Below are positions 1 through 7,801 of a stretch of 64,000 nucleotides of DNA, one piece after another; the stretch's first letter is position 1; each line of letters opens with the position of its first letter. Source of the DNA: Ruminococcus sp. (lineage in GTDB: Bacteria; Bacillota; Clostridia; Oscillospirales; Acutalibacteraceae); the NCBI GenBank assembly GCA_004555265.1, contig SFIQ01000006.1, forward strand, positions 1 through 64,000, given 5' to 3'. The notes under the pieces were generated by a model, which was not told the DNA's origin, did no database searches, and saw nothing but the letters and a program-made list of their open reading frames with translations. A program made the translations under genes and the position numbers.

Positions 1-8
1 TGTGACGA

Positions 9-152
9 TTAGCAGCAGCCGCAGCCACAGTCACAATCTCTGTCACGATCACGGTCATGTCTGCAACCACAGCCGCAGCCACTATCCGAAAGCAGGATAA
101 TGATAATGACAAGAATCAGCAAACTATTGTTACCGAACCCGCAGAAGTTCAT
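9..152 (-). CDS. Small Cys/Gly-rich membrane peptide, 47 aa
   Basis: The start is ATG at 152, set by a strong ribosome binding site (AGGAGG) six bases upstream. Residues 10-21 are an unbroken L/I/V stretch long enough to sit in a membrane. The tail alternates Gly-Cys pairs with Arg-Asp pairs and ends in a Cys cluster, giving ten cysteines among the last 22 residues. Very short proteins with one hydrophobic segment and a Gly/Cys-rich end are common in Bacillota, some of them linked to sporulation, but I do not recognise a named family. It lies behind rpmB and its terminator, so it is probably transcribed separately. The clear ribosome site and low-complexity coding pattern make a real gene likely; the function is unknown. 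Confidence 0.6.
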   Translation of the reverse strand: MNFCGFGNNSLLILVIIIILLSDSGCGCGCRHDRDRDRDCDCGCGCC

Positions 153-300
153 GATGCTCCTCCTTTCCCCTAAGGGGTCGAAAGCGTTTTGTCGGGTGTT
201 CCCGCCGCTTTCATTCCATACTATGCACCGATAAAAATTTGTGTGCATATTTTTGCAAAGGTGCGCATATATTGCGGGGCGCAAAGAGACCGTACAACGA

Positions 301-326
301 AAAAACGCCCGCCGAACGGCGAGCGT
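301..326 (-). terminator. Terminator of rpmB
   Basis: On the minus strand a GC-rich stem (CGCTCGCC/GGCGGGCG, loop GTTC) is followed by a T run. It lies 24 bases past the rpmB stop. Confidence 0.8.
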
Positions 327-349
327 TAAATCTTTTCGGTTGTTCGCAA

Positions 350-538
350 TTAAACCGCGCGGGTAACCTTGCCCGAGCGCAGGCAGCGTGTGCAAGCGTA
401 CACTCTTTTAGGAGAGCCGTTTACAATTGCTTTCACTCTTTTTACATTGGGCTTCCAAGTTCTGTTGGAGCGTCTGTGCGAGTGAGAAACTTTGATGCCG
501 AACGCGACATCTTTACCGCAGAATTCACATTTAGCCAT
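350..538 (-). CDS. rpmB: 50S ribosomal protein L28
   Basis: Component of the large ribosomal subunit. The protein is 62 aa, a usual length for L28. It has two CxxC pairs (C4/C7 and C49/C52), the zinc-binding form of L28, and the basic core SHSHRRSNRTWKPN typical of the family. An upstream in-frame start exists, but ATG at 538 is chosen because AAGGGAGG precedes it at good spacing and L28 normally begins MAKC. It stands alone between its own promoter and terminator and is divergent from recA. Confidence 0.97.
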   Translation of the reverse strand: MAKCEFCGKDVAFGIKVSHSHRRSNRTWKPNVKRVKAIVNGSPKRVYACTRCLRSGKVTRAV

Positions 539-573
539 TACGAGGCACCTCCCTTTGTTCAGTAACAGCCAAT

Positions 574-602
574 ATATTAACAGAAACCGCAAGAAAAAGC
601 AA
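574..602 (-). promoter_or_regulatory. rpmB promoter
   Basis: TTGCTT at 602-597, 17-base spacer, TAATAT at 579-574 (minus strand), 36 bases ahead of the rpmB start. Confidence 0.65.
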
Positions 603-681
603 GCATTTTTTTAAAATTTCCGAAAAATAAAGCGAAAATGTCCGATTTTACGGACACACATCACAAAATCGAAAAAAACTA

Positions 682-733
682 TTGCATTTTCTTTTCTTTT
701 ATTATATAATTCACTCAAACGAACATTTGTACG
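682..733 (+). promoter_or_regulatory. recA promoter with LexA-type SOS box
   Basis: TTGCAT at 682-687, 17-base spacer, TATAAT at 705-710. Just past the expected start site lies CGAACATTTGTACG (720-733), which keeps the CGAAC half and most of the other half of the Gram-positive LexA operator (CGAAC-n4-GTTCG type). LexA bound there would block initiation, consistent with DNA-damage induction of recA-recX. The regulatory link is inferred from motif similarity. Confidence 0.7.
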
Positions 734-751
734 ATTCGGAGGACAACAACC

Positions 752-1873
752 ATGGCAGAGAAGAATAAGGCATTGGAAACCGCCTTGACCCAAATTGAGA
801 AAAAATACGGCGCAGGCGCGATTATGCGCTTGGGCGAAAGCAAGGCGCTGAATGTGGAGGCGATTTCCACCGGTTCGCTTTCGTTGGATATTGCAACCGG
901 CATCGGGGGACTGCCGAAGGGCAGAATTATTGAAATCTACGGGCCGGAATCCTCCGGTAAAACCACGCTCGCTTTGCATGTGGTTGCCGAAGCGCAAAAG
1001 GCGGGCGGCGACGCGGCGTTTGTCGACGCCGAGCACGCGCTTGACCCCGTGTATGCCGAGCATTTGGGCGTCGATGTGGATTCTCTGCTGGTTTCTCAGC
1101 CCGACAACGGCGAGCAGGCGCTCGAAATTGTCGAGGCGTTGGCGCGTTCGGGGGCACTCGATGTCATTGTTGTGGACTCCGTTGCCGCGCTGGTGCCCCG
1201 CGCCGAAATCGACGGCGATATGGGTGACAGTCATGTGGGCTTGCACGCGCGTTTAATGTCGCAGGCGCTTCGCAAATTAACGGGTGTTATCTCCAAATCG
1301 AACACCGTCATTATTTTCATCAACCAACTGCGCGAAAAGGTCGGCGTGGTCTACGGCAACCCCGAAGTGACCACCGGCGGCAGAGCGCTGAAATTCTATG
1401 CGACCATGCGCATTGATGTGCGCCGTGTGGAATCCTTAAAGGGCACGGGCGGGGAGTTTATCGGCTCGCGCACCAAGGTAAAAATCGTGAAAAATAAGGT
1501 CGCGCCGCCTTTCAAAACCGCAGAATTCGACATTATGTACGGCGAGGGCATTTCCCGCGTCGGCGAGGTGCTCGATGCCGCTGTGGAATTGGGTATTGTC
1601 AAAAAGAGCGGTGCGTGGTTCTCCTATAACGGCGAGCGCCTCGGGCAGGGCAGAGATAATGTGAAAAATCTGTTCCGTTCCGATGAAAAACTTTGCGCCG
1701 AAATTGAAAAACAGGTGCGCGAGCAAATGGCAAACACCGCGTCGGAGGGTTCTGCCAATTCGGCTGAAAAGGCGGTCGATCCTGCCGACGAGCCGATTGC
1801 TTACAAGCCGGTGGCCACCACCAAGGCGGCGGCGCGCGCCAAAATTGATGTGGCTGTGGATGACGACGAATGA
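752..1873 (+). CDS. recA: Recombinase RecA
   Basis: ATP-dependent strand-exchange protein and co-protease for LexA self-cleavage. The 373-aa product has the Walker A motif GPESSGKT at residues 64-71, the conserved VDAEHALDP and INQLREKVG segments, and an acidic C-terminal tail (VAVDDDE) that normally tempers DNA binding. ATG at 752 follows CGGAGG. It is the first gene of a chain: recX overlaps it by four bases, rimO overlaps recX, and pgsA overlaps rimO. Expression is probably LexA-controlled through the box at 720-733. Length and motifs are ordinary for the family. Confidence 0.99.
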   Translation: MAEKNKALETALTQIEKKYGAGAIMRLGESKALNVEAISTGSLSLDIATGIGGLPKGRIIEIYGPESSGKTTLALHVVAEAQKAGGDAAFVDAEHALDPVYAEHLGVDVDSLLVSQPDNGEQALEIVEALARSGALDVIVVDSVAALVPRAEIDGDMGDSHVGLHARLMSQALRKLTGVISKSNTVIIFINQLREKVGVVYGNPEVTTGGRALKFYATMRIDVRRVESLKGTGGEFIGSRTKVKIVKNKVAPPFKTAEFDIMYGEGISRVGEVLDAAVELGIVKKSGAWFSYNGERLGQGRDNVKNLFRSDEKLCAEIEKQVREQMANTASEGSANSAEKAVDPADEPIAYKPVATTKAAARAKIDVAVDDDE

Positions 1874-2499
1874 AATTGACCTACAAGCCCGGAAAACTGC
1901 ATAAAATCCATATCTATGTGGATGACGAATATCGCTTGACGGTGGATGACGAATATTGGTTTTCCGAAAAATGGCACAACTTAAAAGAAATCGATGACGG
2001 AGAGCTGGCTGCTTTGGAAGAAGCGGTCAGCTTTCGCCGCGCTTATAACAGCGTGCTCGATTTGCTGTCGCGGCGCGACCACACCAAAAAAGAACTGTTA
2101 CGCAAGCTGTCGCAGAAATATCCTAAGGAAGCGTGTACGGCGGCAATCGAAAAGGCGGAAACACTCGGATTGATTGACGAGGCGCGCTTTGCCGAAAACT
2201 ATGCGCGCGAATTATACGAGCACAAGCATTTCGGTCTGCGGCGGATTGGGAGCGAATTACAGCAAAAAGGGATTGACCGTGAAACTGCCGAAAATGCCCT
2301 CGAAGGGCTTGACAAAGACGCAGAAAACCGTATTATATTACTGTTGCGCGGAAAATACCGTGACGCGCTGTCAAGCGACGAAAAAGTCAAACGCCGTGCC
2401 GTAAACGGTCTTATGCGTTTGGGCTACACCTACGGGGAAATCCGCGACGCCTTGCGTGAATATTATGATGTAGAAACAGAGGAGTATGACGATGCCTAA
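1870..2499 (+). CDS. recX: Regulatory protein RecX
   Basis: RecX modulates RecA filaments, usually by inhibiting them. The 209-aa product has the family's three-helix repeats: SRRDHTKKELLRKL near residue 68, LGLIDEARFAENYARE near 98, and a C-terminal copy ending in LMRLGYTYGEIRDALRE. The start overlaps the recA stop (ATGA), so translation is coupled, the classic arrangement that keeps RecX in step with RecA. The first 50 residues form a variable N-terminal region as in other clostridial RecX proteins. Confidence 0.93.
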   Translation: MKLTYKPGKLHKIHIYVDDEYRLTVDDEYWFSEKWHNLKEIDDGELAALEEAVSFRRAYNSVLDLLSRRDHTKKELLRKLSQKYPKEACTAAIEKAETLGLIDEARFAENYARELYEHKHFGLRRIGSELQQKGIDRETAENALEGLDKDAENRIILLLRGKYRDALSSDEKVKRRAVNGLMRLGYTYGEIRDALREYYDVETEEYDDA

Positions 2500-3820
2500 A
2501 AAAATCGGTATGATTTCGCTCGGGTGTCCCAAAAATCAGGTGGACGCAGAGCTGATGCTTGCACGCCTTGCCGAAAACGGATATATCATCACCGACGAGG
2601 TGGACGGTGTGGACGCCGTTATTATTAACACCTGCGGCTTTATTGAGGATGCAAAAAAAGAGGCCATTGAGAATATACTGGATATGGCGGAACTCAAAAA
2701 AGAGGGGGTTGTCGGCAAAATCATCGTGACCGGTTGCCTTGCCGAGCGCTACCGCGAAGAGATTTTAAAAGAAATCCCCGAAATTGACGCCGTGGTCGGC
2801 CTTGGTTCCAACGGCGATATTTGCGCAATTTGCGACCGCGTTTTGGGCGGCGAATCGAATGTCGAAACCTTCGGCGACAAAACCTGCCTGCCGCTTTCGG
2901 GCGAACGGCTGTTGACGACGCCTTCGTGGTTTGCCTATTTAAAAATTGCCGAGGGGTGCTCCAACCACTGCACCTATTGTGCCATTCCGTCCATTCGCGG
3001 GGAATTCCGCAGTCGCCCGCCTGAGGAGATTTTGGCGGAAGCAAAGGATTTGGTGGCACGCGGCGTGAAAGAGTTGGTGGTTGTTGCGCAGGATACCACC
3101 CGCTACGGCGAGGATTTGTACGGGAAATCCGCCTTGCCCGCACTGTTAAAAGCGCTCTCGAAAATGGAGGGAATCGAGTGGATTCGGGTGCTGTACTGCT
3201 ACCCCGAACGCATCACCGACGAACTTTTGGAGGTGGTCGCGTCCTGCGACAATATTGCAAAGTATTTCGATATTCCGATGCAACACGCCGATGCAGGCGT
3301 GCTGAAAGCCATGAACCGCAAGGGCGACAAAGAAAGCCTGCTTGCGCTTGTCGAAAAAATCCGTGCGAAAATCCCCGACGCGGTCATTCGCACCACGCTC
3401 ATTACTGGTTTCCCCGGCGAAACGCAAGAAGCCTTCGAGACGCTGTGCGATTTTGTGAAAGCGGCGCAGTTTGACCGTTTGGGTTGCTTTGCCTATTCGC
3501 CCGAGGAGGGTACGCCTGCCGCAACACTGCCCGACCAAATTGATGAAGATGTGAAACAAGAACGCGGCGAAGTGATTATGGAAATGCAGTATCGCATTTT
3601 TGAGGAGCGCAACCGCGCAAATATCGGTAAAATTTTCAAAACCGTGGTCGAGGGGTACGACCCGTATACCGACAGTTATTTCGGCAGAACCGAGCGCGAC
3701 GCGCCCGAGATTGACGGGCAGGTAAAATTCACCTGCGGCTATGAACTGCACGAAGGGGAGTTTGTGGAAGTCGAAATCTTTGATGTCTTAGACTATGATT
3801 TGATCGGAGAAGTTGTATGA
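2492..3820 (+). CDS. rimO: Ribosomal protein S12 methylthiotransferase RimO
   Basis: Radical-SAM enzyme that adds a methylthio group to the conserved aspartate of ribosomal protein S12. Read from ATG 2492 (442 aa) it carries the MTTase N-domain cysteines C12, C48 and C82 for one Fe-S cluster, the radical-SAM triad CSNHCTYC (C156, C160, C163) for the second, and a C-terminal TRAM domain. The SLGCPKN opening and IRGEFRSR segment favour RimO over MiaB. An in-frame ATG lies six bases earlier, but GAGGAG at 2479-2484 is better spaced for 2492. It overlaps recX by eight bases. Its substrate S12 is encoded at 24640-25062. Confidence 0.95.
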   Translation: MPKKIGMISLGCPKNQVDAELMLARLAENGYIITDEVDGVDAVIINTCGFIEDAKKEAIENILDMAELKKEGVVGKIIVTGCLAERYREEILKEIPEIDAVVGLGSNGDICAICDRVLGGESNVETFGDKTCLPLSGERLLTTPSWFAYLKIAEGCSNHCTYCAIPSIRGEFRSRPPEEILAEAKDLVARGVKELVVVAQDTTRYGEDLYGKSALPALLKALSKMEGIEWIRVLYCYPERITDELLEVVASCDNIAKYFDIPMQHADAGVLKAMNRKGDKESLLALVEKIRAKIPDAVIRTTLITGFPGETQEAFETLCDFVKAAQFDRLGCFAYSPEEGTPAATLPDQIDEDVKQERGEVIMEMQYRIFEERNRANIGKIFKTVVEGYDPYTDSYFGRTERDAPEIDGQVKFTCGYELHEGEFVEVEIFDVLDYDLIGEVV

Positions 3821-4407
3821 AACTCAACACCCCCAATAAGCTGACCATTGCGCGTATCCTCATTACGCCTATCTATTTGGCGCTGATTTTGTGGGTGTCG
3901 CTCCCGCACCGTTTTTTGATTGCCACGCTTGTGTATTCGATTGCGGCGATTACCGACGCCATTGACGGCAAACTCGCGCGCAAAAACAACCAAATCACCA
4001 ATTTCGGGAAACTTTTAGACCCGATTGCCGACAAGATTTTAACCACCTCGGCATTGCTTGCCTTTATGCAAATGGGGCTTTGCAACATTTGGATTGTGAT
4101 GATTGTGTTAACCCGTGAATTCACCGTTGCGTCCATTCGTATGATTGCCGCCGCCGACGGGGTTGTCATTCCCGCCAACATTTGGGGCAAACTCAAAACC
4201 GTCAGCCAAATGACCTTTACCATTGTGATTATGTTGCTCGGCGAAGTGTATAGCATTTTGGCGGCATACAACCCCGTGTGGTACGGTAAAATGCCCGCGC
4301 TCGCGCTGATTTCCAATATTCTTTTGTGGATTACGGCGGTTTTGACGGTGGTTTCCGGCGTGATTTATGTGATTGACAGCAAAAAAGTGATTGATTACAC
4401 AAAATAA
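3817..4407 (+). CDS. pgsA: CDP-diacylglycerol--glycerol-3-phosphate 3-phosphatidyltransferase
   Basis: Membrane enzyme making phosphatidylglycerol phosphate, the committed step to phosphatidylglycerol and cardiolipin. The 196-aa protein has the full CDP-alcohol phosphotransferase signature D47-x2-D50-G51-x2-A54-R55-x8-G64-x3-D68-x3-D72, whose aspartates bind metal and substrate, and several hydrophobic helices. ATG overlaps the rimO stop by four bases. The recA-recX-rimO-pgsA linkage is common in Bacillota. Other members of the superfamily share the motif, but length and neighbours support PgsA. Confidence 0.93.
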   Translation: MKLNTPNKLTIARILITPIYLALILWVSLPHRFLIATLVYSIAAITDAIDGKLARKNNQITNFGKLLDPIADKILTTSALLAFMQMGLCNIWIVMIVLTREFTVASIRMIAAADGVVIPANIWGKLKTVSQMTFTIVIMLLGEVYSILAAYNPVWYGKMPALALISNILLWITAVLTVVSGVIYVIDSKKVIDYTK

Positions 4408-4409
4408 TG

Positions 4410-4690
4410 GTGCATTTTTTCGCACTTTGTGCTATACTGTATTTGTAAACTGCTTTGACGGAGAAAAGTAGCAGAAACTTCCCTTTACAGAGAGAGCGCG
4501 TCACGGGCTGTAAGCGCGCTTAAAGTCGGTTTTTGTGAAATGCCCTCCCGAGCAGGCAAGGGGAAGTTTTTTCAGTATCCTTGTCCGTTTTGCCGCGTTA
4601 AGGCGCTTTGAGTAATAAATGCGAAGTGGAACCGCGAATTTTTCGCCTTCGCTGTCCGTTTTTCGGGCAGTGTGGGCGTTTTTCTTTTGG
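4410..4690 (+). promoter_or_regulatory. Cysteine T-box leader with promoter and terminator
   Basis: A weak -35 (GTGCAT, 4410) and an extended -10 (TGCTATACT, -10 at 4433-4438) start a leader of about 250 bases. It contains the stem-I AGAGAG element near 4483, a specifier-like TGC (cysteine codon) at 4541-4543 after GTGAAA, and the T-box core AAGTGGAACCGCG at 4624-4636. A terminator hairpin CTGTCCG/CGGGCAG (4652-4670) and T-rich tract follow. Uncharged Cys-tRNA would pair with the specifier and the T-box bulge to form the antiterminator and allow transcription of cysE-cysS and probably the genes beyond. Specifier identity is inferred from position and fits the downstream genes. Confidence 0.88.
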
Positions 4691-4698
4691 AGGTTTGT

Positions 4699-5349
4699 AT
4701 GTTTGAACGCATCAAAGAGGACATCGCCGCCGTCAAAGAGCGAGACCCTGCGGCGACCTCTACTTTACAGATTTTACTGCTGTATCCGGGGTTAAAGGCA
4801 ATCCGCATGCACCGGCGCGCAAATTGGCTTTGGCACCACAATCAAAAATTTTGGGCGCGGTATGTGTCCCAGCGCGCCGCGCGCAAAACCGGCATTGAAA
4901 TTCACCCCGCCGCCACCATCGGCAGACGGTTTTTCATTGACCACGGCACCGGCGTTGTCATCGGCGAAACCGCTGAAATCGGCGACGATGTAACGCTCTA
5001 TCAGGGCGTGACCTTGGGCGGCACGGGGAAAGACACCGGCAAACGCCACCCGACCATCGGCAACGGTGTGATGATTGGCGCGGGGGCAAAGGTTTTAGGC
5101 CCGTTTAAAGTCGGTGACAATTCCAACATTGCCGCAGGCGCCGTGGTGTTAGAGGAAATCCCGCCCGACTGTACCGCCGTGGGTGTGCCCGCGCGCGTCG
5201 TCAAGCGCAACGGCTTGCGGGTGGACAGTCTCGACCAGGTGCATATTCCCGACCCTGTTTCGCAGGAGCTTTGCCGTATGCGTGTGCAGGTGGAGCGCTT
5301 GCAAAAGGAATTGGAAACTTACAAGAATACAGAAAACAAAGGAGAATAA
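4699..5349 (+). CDS. cysE: Serine O-acetyltransferase
   Basis: Makes O-acetylserine from serine and acetyl-CoA, the first step of cysteine synthesis. The 216-aa product has a helical N-domain and a left-handed beta-helix of hexapeptide repeats from about residue 70 to 180. The catalytic Asp-His pair is D81/H82 in FFIDHGTGVVIGE, with a second conserved His at 117 (GKRHPTIG). It belongs to the shorter CysE class of Gram-positives. Start ATG 4699 is five bases after GGAGG; an in-frame start at 4672 lies within the T-box terminator and is rejected. It is the first gene under the T-box. Confidence 0.96.
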   Translation: MFERIKEDIAAVKERDPAATSTLQILLLYPGLKAIRMHRRANWLWHHNQKFWARYVSQRAARKTGIEIHPAATIGRRFFIDHGTGVVIGETAEIGDDVTLYQGVTLGGTGKDTGKRHPTIGNGVMIGAGAKVLGPFKVGDNSNIAAGAVVLEEIPPDCTAVGVPARVVKRNGLRVDSLDQVHIPDPVSQELCRMRVQVERLQKELETYKNTENKGE

Positions 5350-5352
5350 AGT

Positions 5353-6750
5353 ATGCGCATTTACAATACGCTCACGAGAAAAAAAGAGGAGCTCGAAACC
5401 ATTACCCCGGGCGAGGTCAAAGTTTACGCCTGCGGACCGACGGTGTATAACTATATTCACATCGGCAATGCCCGTCCGCTTTGCGTGTTTGACACCTTCC
5501 GCCGCTATCTGGAATACCGCGGTTATAAGGTGAATTTTGTGCAGAATTTCACCGATATTGACGACAAAATCATCAAACGCGCAAACGAAGAGGGTACGGA
5601 TTATAAAACCGTTTCCGAGAAATATATCGAGGAATTTTGGGCGGATGTGAAGGGGATGAATATCCGCGAGGCGACCGTGCACCCGAAAGCCACCGAAAAT
5701 ATCGACGAGATTATTTCCATTATTTCAACCCTTGTGGAAAAAGGCTATGCCTACCCGGTGGAAAACGGCGATGTGTATTTCAGCCCCAAAAAGTTTAAGG
5801 AGTACGGCAAACTGTCGCACCAGCCGCTCGAAGATTTGGAGGCGGGTGCGCGCATCAACATCGGCGAGCTCAAAAAAGAGCCGATGGATTTTGCCCTTTG
5901 GAAAGGCGCAAAGCCCGGCGAGCCCGCGTGGGATTCCCCGTGGGGCAAGGGCAGACCCGGCTGGCATATTGAGTGCTCGGCAATGGTGCGCCGCTATCTC
6001 GGCAACACGATTGACATTCACTGCGGCGGGCAGGATTTGGTTTTCCCGCACCACGAAAATGAAATCGCGCAAAGCGAGTGCTGCAACGGCGTGCCGTTTG
6101 CAAAATATTGGATGCACAACGGCTATATCAATGTGGATAATGTCAAAATGTCCAAATCCTTGGGCAATTTCTTCACCGTGCGCGATGTCGCCGAAAAATA
6201 CGGCTATGAGCCGATTCGCTATTTGATGATTTCTTCGCAATACCGTAGCCCCATCAATTACAGCGTGGATATTATTGAGCAGTGCAAAGCGTCGCTTGTT
6301 CGTCTTTACACCTGCCGCGACAGTTTGGATTTTGCCCTGCAAAACGCGGGCGAAACCGTGCCCGACAATGCAGACGAAATCAAAAAACAACTTGACAGCC
6401 GCCGCGAGCAGTTCTGCCGCGCGATGGACGACGACTTGAACACCGCCGACGGCATTGCCGCCGTATTTGAATTGGTGCGCGACATCAATGTTTCGGTGTT
6501 GGAGTCCGGTTCCAAAGACCTCGTGGCGTATGCAACCAAACTGTTTGACGAGTTGACGGGCGTTTTGGGGCTTGTTTATAACCGTAAAGCCGAAACCCTT
6601 GACAGCGATATTGAAGCGCTGATTGAAGCGCGTCAAGAAGCGCGCAAGGCAAAGAATTGGGCGGAGGCGGATCGCATCCGTGACGAATTAAAAGCACAGG
6701 GTATTGTTTTGGAGGATACGCCGCAGGGCGTGAAATGGCATCGCGCGTAA
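5353..6750 (+). CDS. cysS: Cysteine--tRNA ligase
   Basis: Class I aminoacyl-tRNA synthetase charging tRNA-Cys. The 465-aa protein has the zinc ligand C27 in YACGPTVYN, the HIGN signature at 36-39, further zinc-site residues in WHIECSAM and HHENEIAQSE, and the KMSKS loop at 265-269. The C-terminal DALR-type helical domain ends with RKAKNWAEADRIRDELKAQGI, normal for CysS. Its start is three bases after the cysE stop with AAAGGAG overlapping the cysE end. Control by a Cys T-box shared with cysE fits feedback on Cys-tRNA charging. Confidence 0.98.
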   Translation: MRIYNTLTRKKEELETITPGEVKVYACGPTVYNYIHIGNARPLCVFDTFRRYLEYRGYKVNFVQNFTDIDDKIIKRANEEGTDYKTVSEKYIEEFWADVKGMNIREATVHPKATENIDEIISIISTLVEKGYAYPVENGDVYFSPKKFKEYGKLSHQPLEDLEAGARINIGELKKEPMDFALWKGAKPGEPAWDSPWGKGRPGWHIECSAMVRRYLGNTIDIHCGGQDLVFPHHENEIAQSECCNGVPFAKYWMHNGYINVDNVKMSKSLGNFFTVRDVAEKYGYEPIRYLMISSQYRSPINYSVDIIEQCKASLVRLYTCRDSLDFALQNAGETVPDNADEIKKQLDSRREQFCRAMDDDLNTADGIAAVFELVRDINVSVLESGSKDLVAYATKLFDELTGVLGLVYNRKAETLDSDIEALIEARQEARKAKNWAEADRIRDELKAQGIVLEDTPQGVKWHRA

Positions 6751-6781
6751 GCGGCGGTGACCGAAAAATAAGGAGGATATT

Positions 6782-7783
6782 ATGGAAGTTTTAAACCGAG
6801 CCGCGATTAAAGCGGATGCACGCAATTTTATCGGGCAAAACCGCCGTTGGCTTTCTATGGCGCTTGCCTGTTTGCCGCTGTTTTTGTTGCAGGGCGCGAT
6901 TTCCGGCGGAATTACGGTGCTGCAACGGGCTACGCAGGACGGCGATACGCAGTATACCGCTTCTGTCGGCACCAATGTTATTACTTGGTTGCTTATTCCT
7001 TTTACCGTGGCGATGGCAGGGTATTATTTAAACCAAATTCGCGGCTTTAATCCGGAATGGCAAAGCCTTTACAAAGAGGGCTTGGACCGCTACGGCAAAT
7101 ATTTTACCGTTGGGTTTGTCACGCAGATTTTTATTGGTCTGTGGATGCTTTTATTGATTGTACCGGGGATTATCAAATCCTATGAATACCGCTTTGTACA
7201 CAATGTGATTCACGACAACCCGAACCTGTCGCAAAGCCAGGCGCGCGATTTGAGCCGCCGCATGACAGACGGCTTTAAAAGCGACATCTTCGTGTTGGAT
7301 TTGAGCTTTATTTTGTGGTATATGCTGACGGGTGTTACCTTCGGGCTTGCGGCATTCTATGTTGTGCCGTATATGCAAACCACACAGGCTATGTATTATG
7401 AAAATTTAAAGAATTACGCGATTGCACAGGGCAAAGCCGCGCCCGCGGAATTCGGGTTGATGCCCGTGCCGCCGTACGGCGTACAGCCGCCCGTTTCGGG
7501 GCAACCCTACGCGCAAAATCCGCAGGCACCGTATCCGGAGAATCCCTATGCGGCAAATCCGTATGCACAGCAAGCGCCGAGTGCCGAAAATCCGTATGCG
7601 CAAAATGCACCGTACACGCCGCCGCAAGCACCTTATGTAGACCCGAATGTGCAAGCGCAAAGCGCACAGCCCTTTACGCCGCCTGCACCCGAAAGCACCT
7701 TTGTACCGGGCGGGGAAACCCCGACGGCGGACAAACCCGTTTTCAACAACGAAGAAACGGACAACGATAAACAAGACTTTTAA
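6782..7783 (+). CDS. DUF975-family membrane protein with Pro-rich NPYA tail
   Basis: A 333-aa integral membrane protein. Residues 1-215 contain about five hydrophobic segments and the family-like phrases LLIVPGIIKSYEYRF and VHDNP-type motifs of DUF975 (YciC-like) proteins, whose function is not established. Residues 230-320 are a low-complexity tail rich in Pro, Ala, Gln, Tyr and Asn with repeated NPYA/ENPYAQN units, probably disordered and cytoplasmic. The start follows AAGGAGG. It lies 31 bases after cysS and 18 before the apgM-like gene, so it probably shares the T-box transcript, though nothing in it points to sulfur metabolism. Confidence 0.82.
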   Translation: MEVLNRAAIKADARNFIGQNRRWLSMALACLPLFLLQGAISGGITVLQRATQDGDTQYTASVGTNVITWLLIPFTVAMAGYYLNQIRGFNPEWQSLYKEGLDRYGKYFTVGFVTQIFIGLWMLLLIVPGIIKSYEYRFVHNVIHDNPNLSQSQARDLSRRMTDGFKSDIFVLDLSFILWYMLTGVTFGLAAFYVVPYMQTTQAMYYENLKNYAIAQGKAAPAEFGLMPVPPYGVQPPVSGQPYAQNPQAPYPENPYAANPYAQQAPSAENPYAQNAPYTPPQAPYVDPNVQAQSAQPFTPPAPESTFVPGGETPTADKPVFNNEETDNDKQDF

Positions 7784-7801
7784 AATGCGGAGGCATTCCC
7801 A

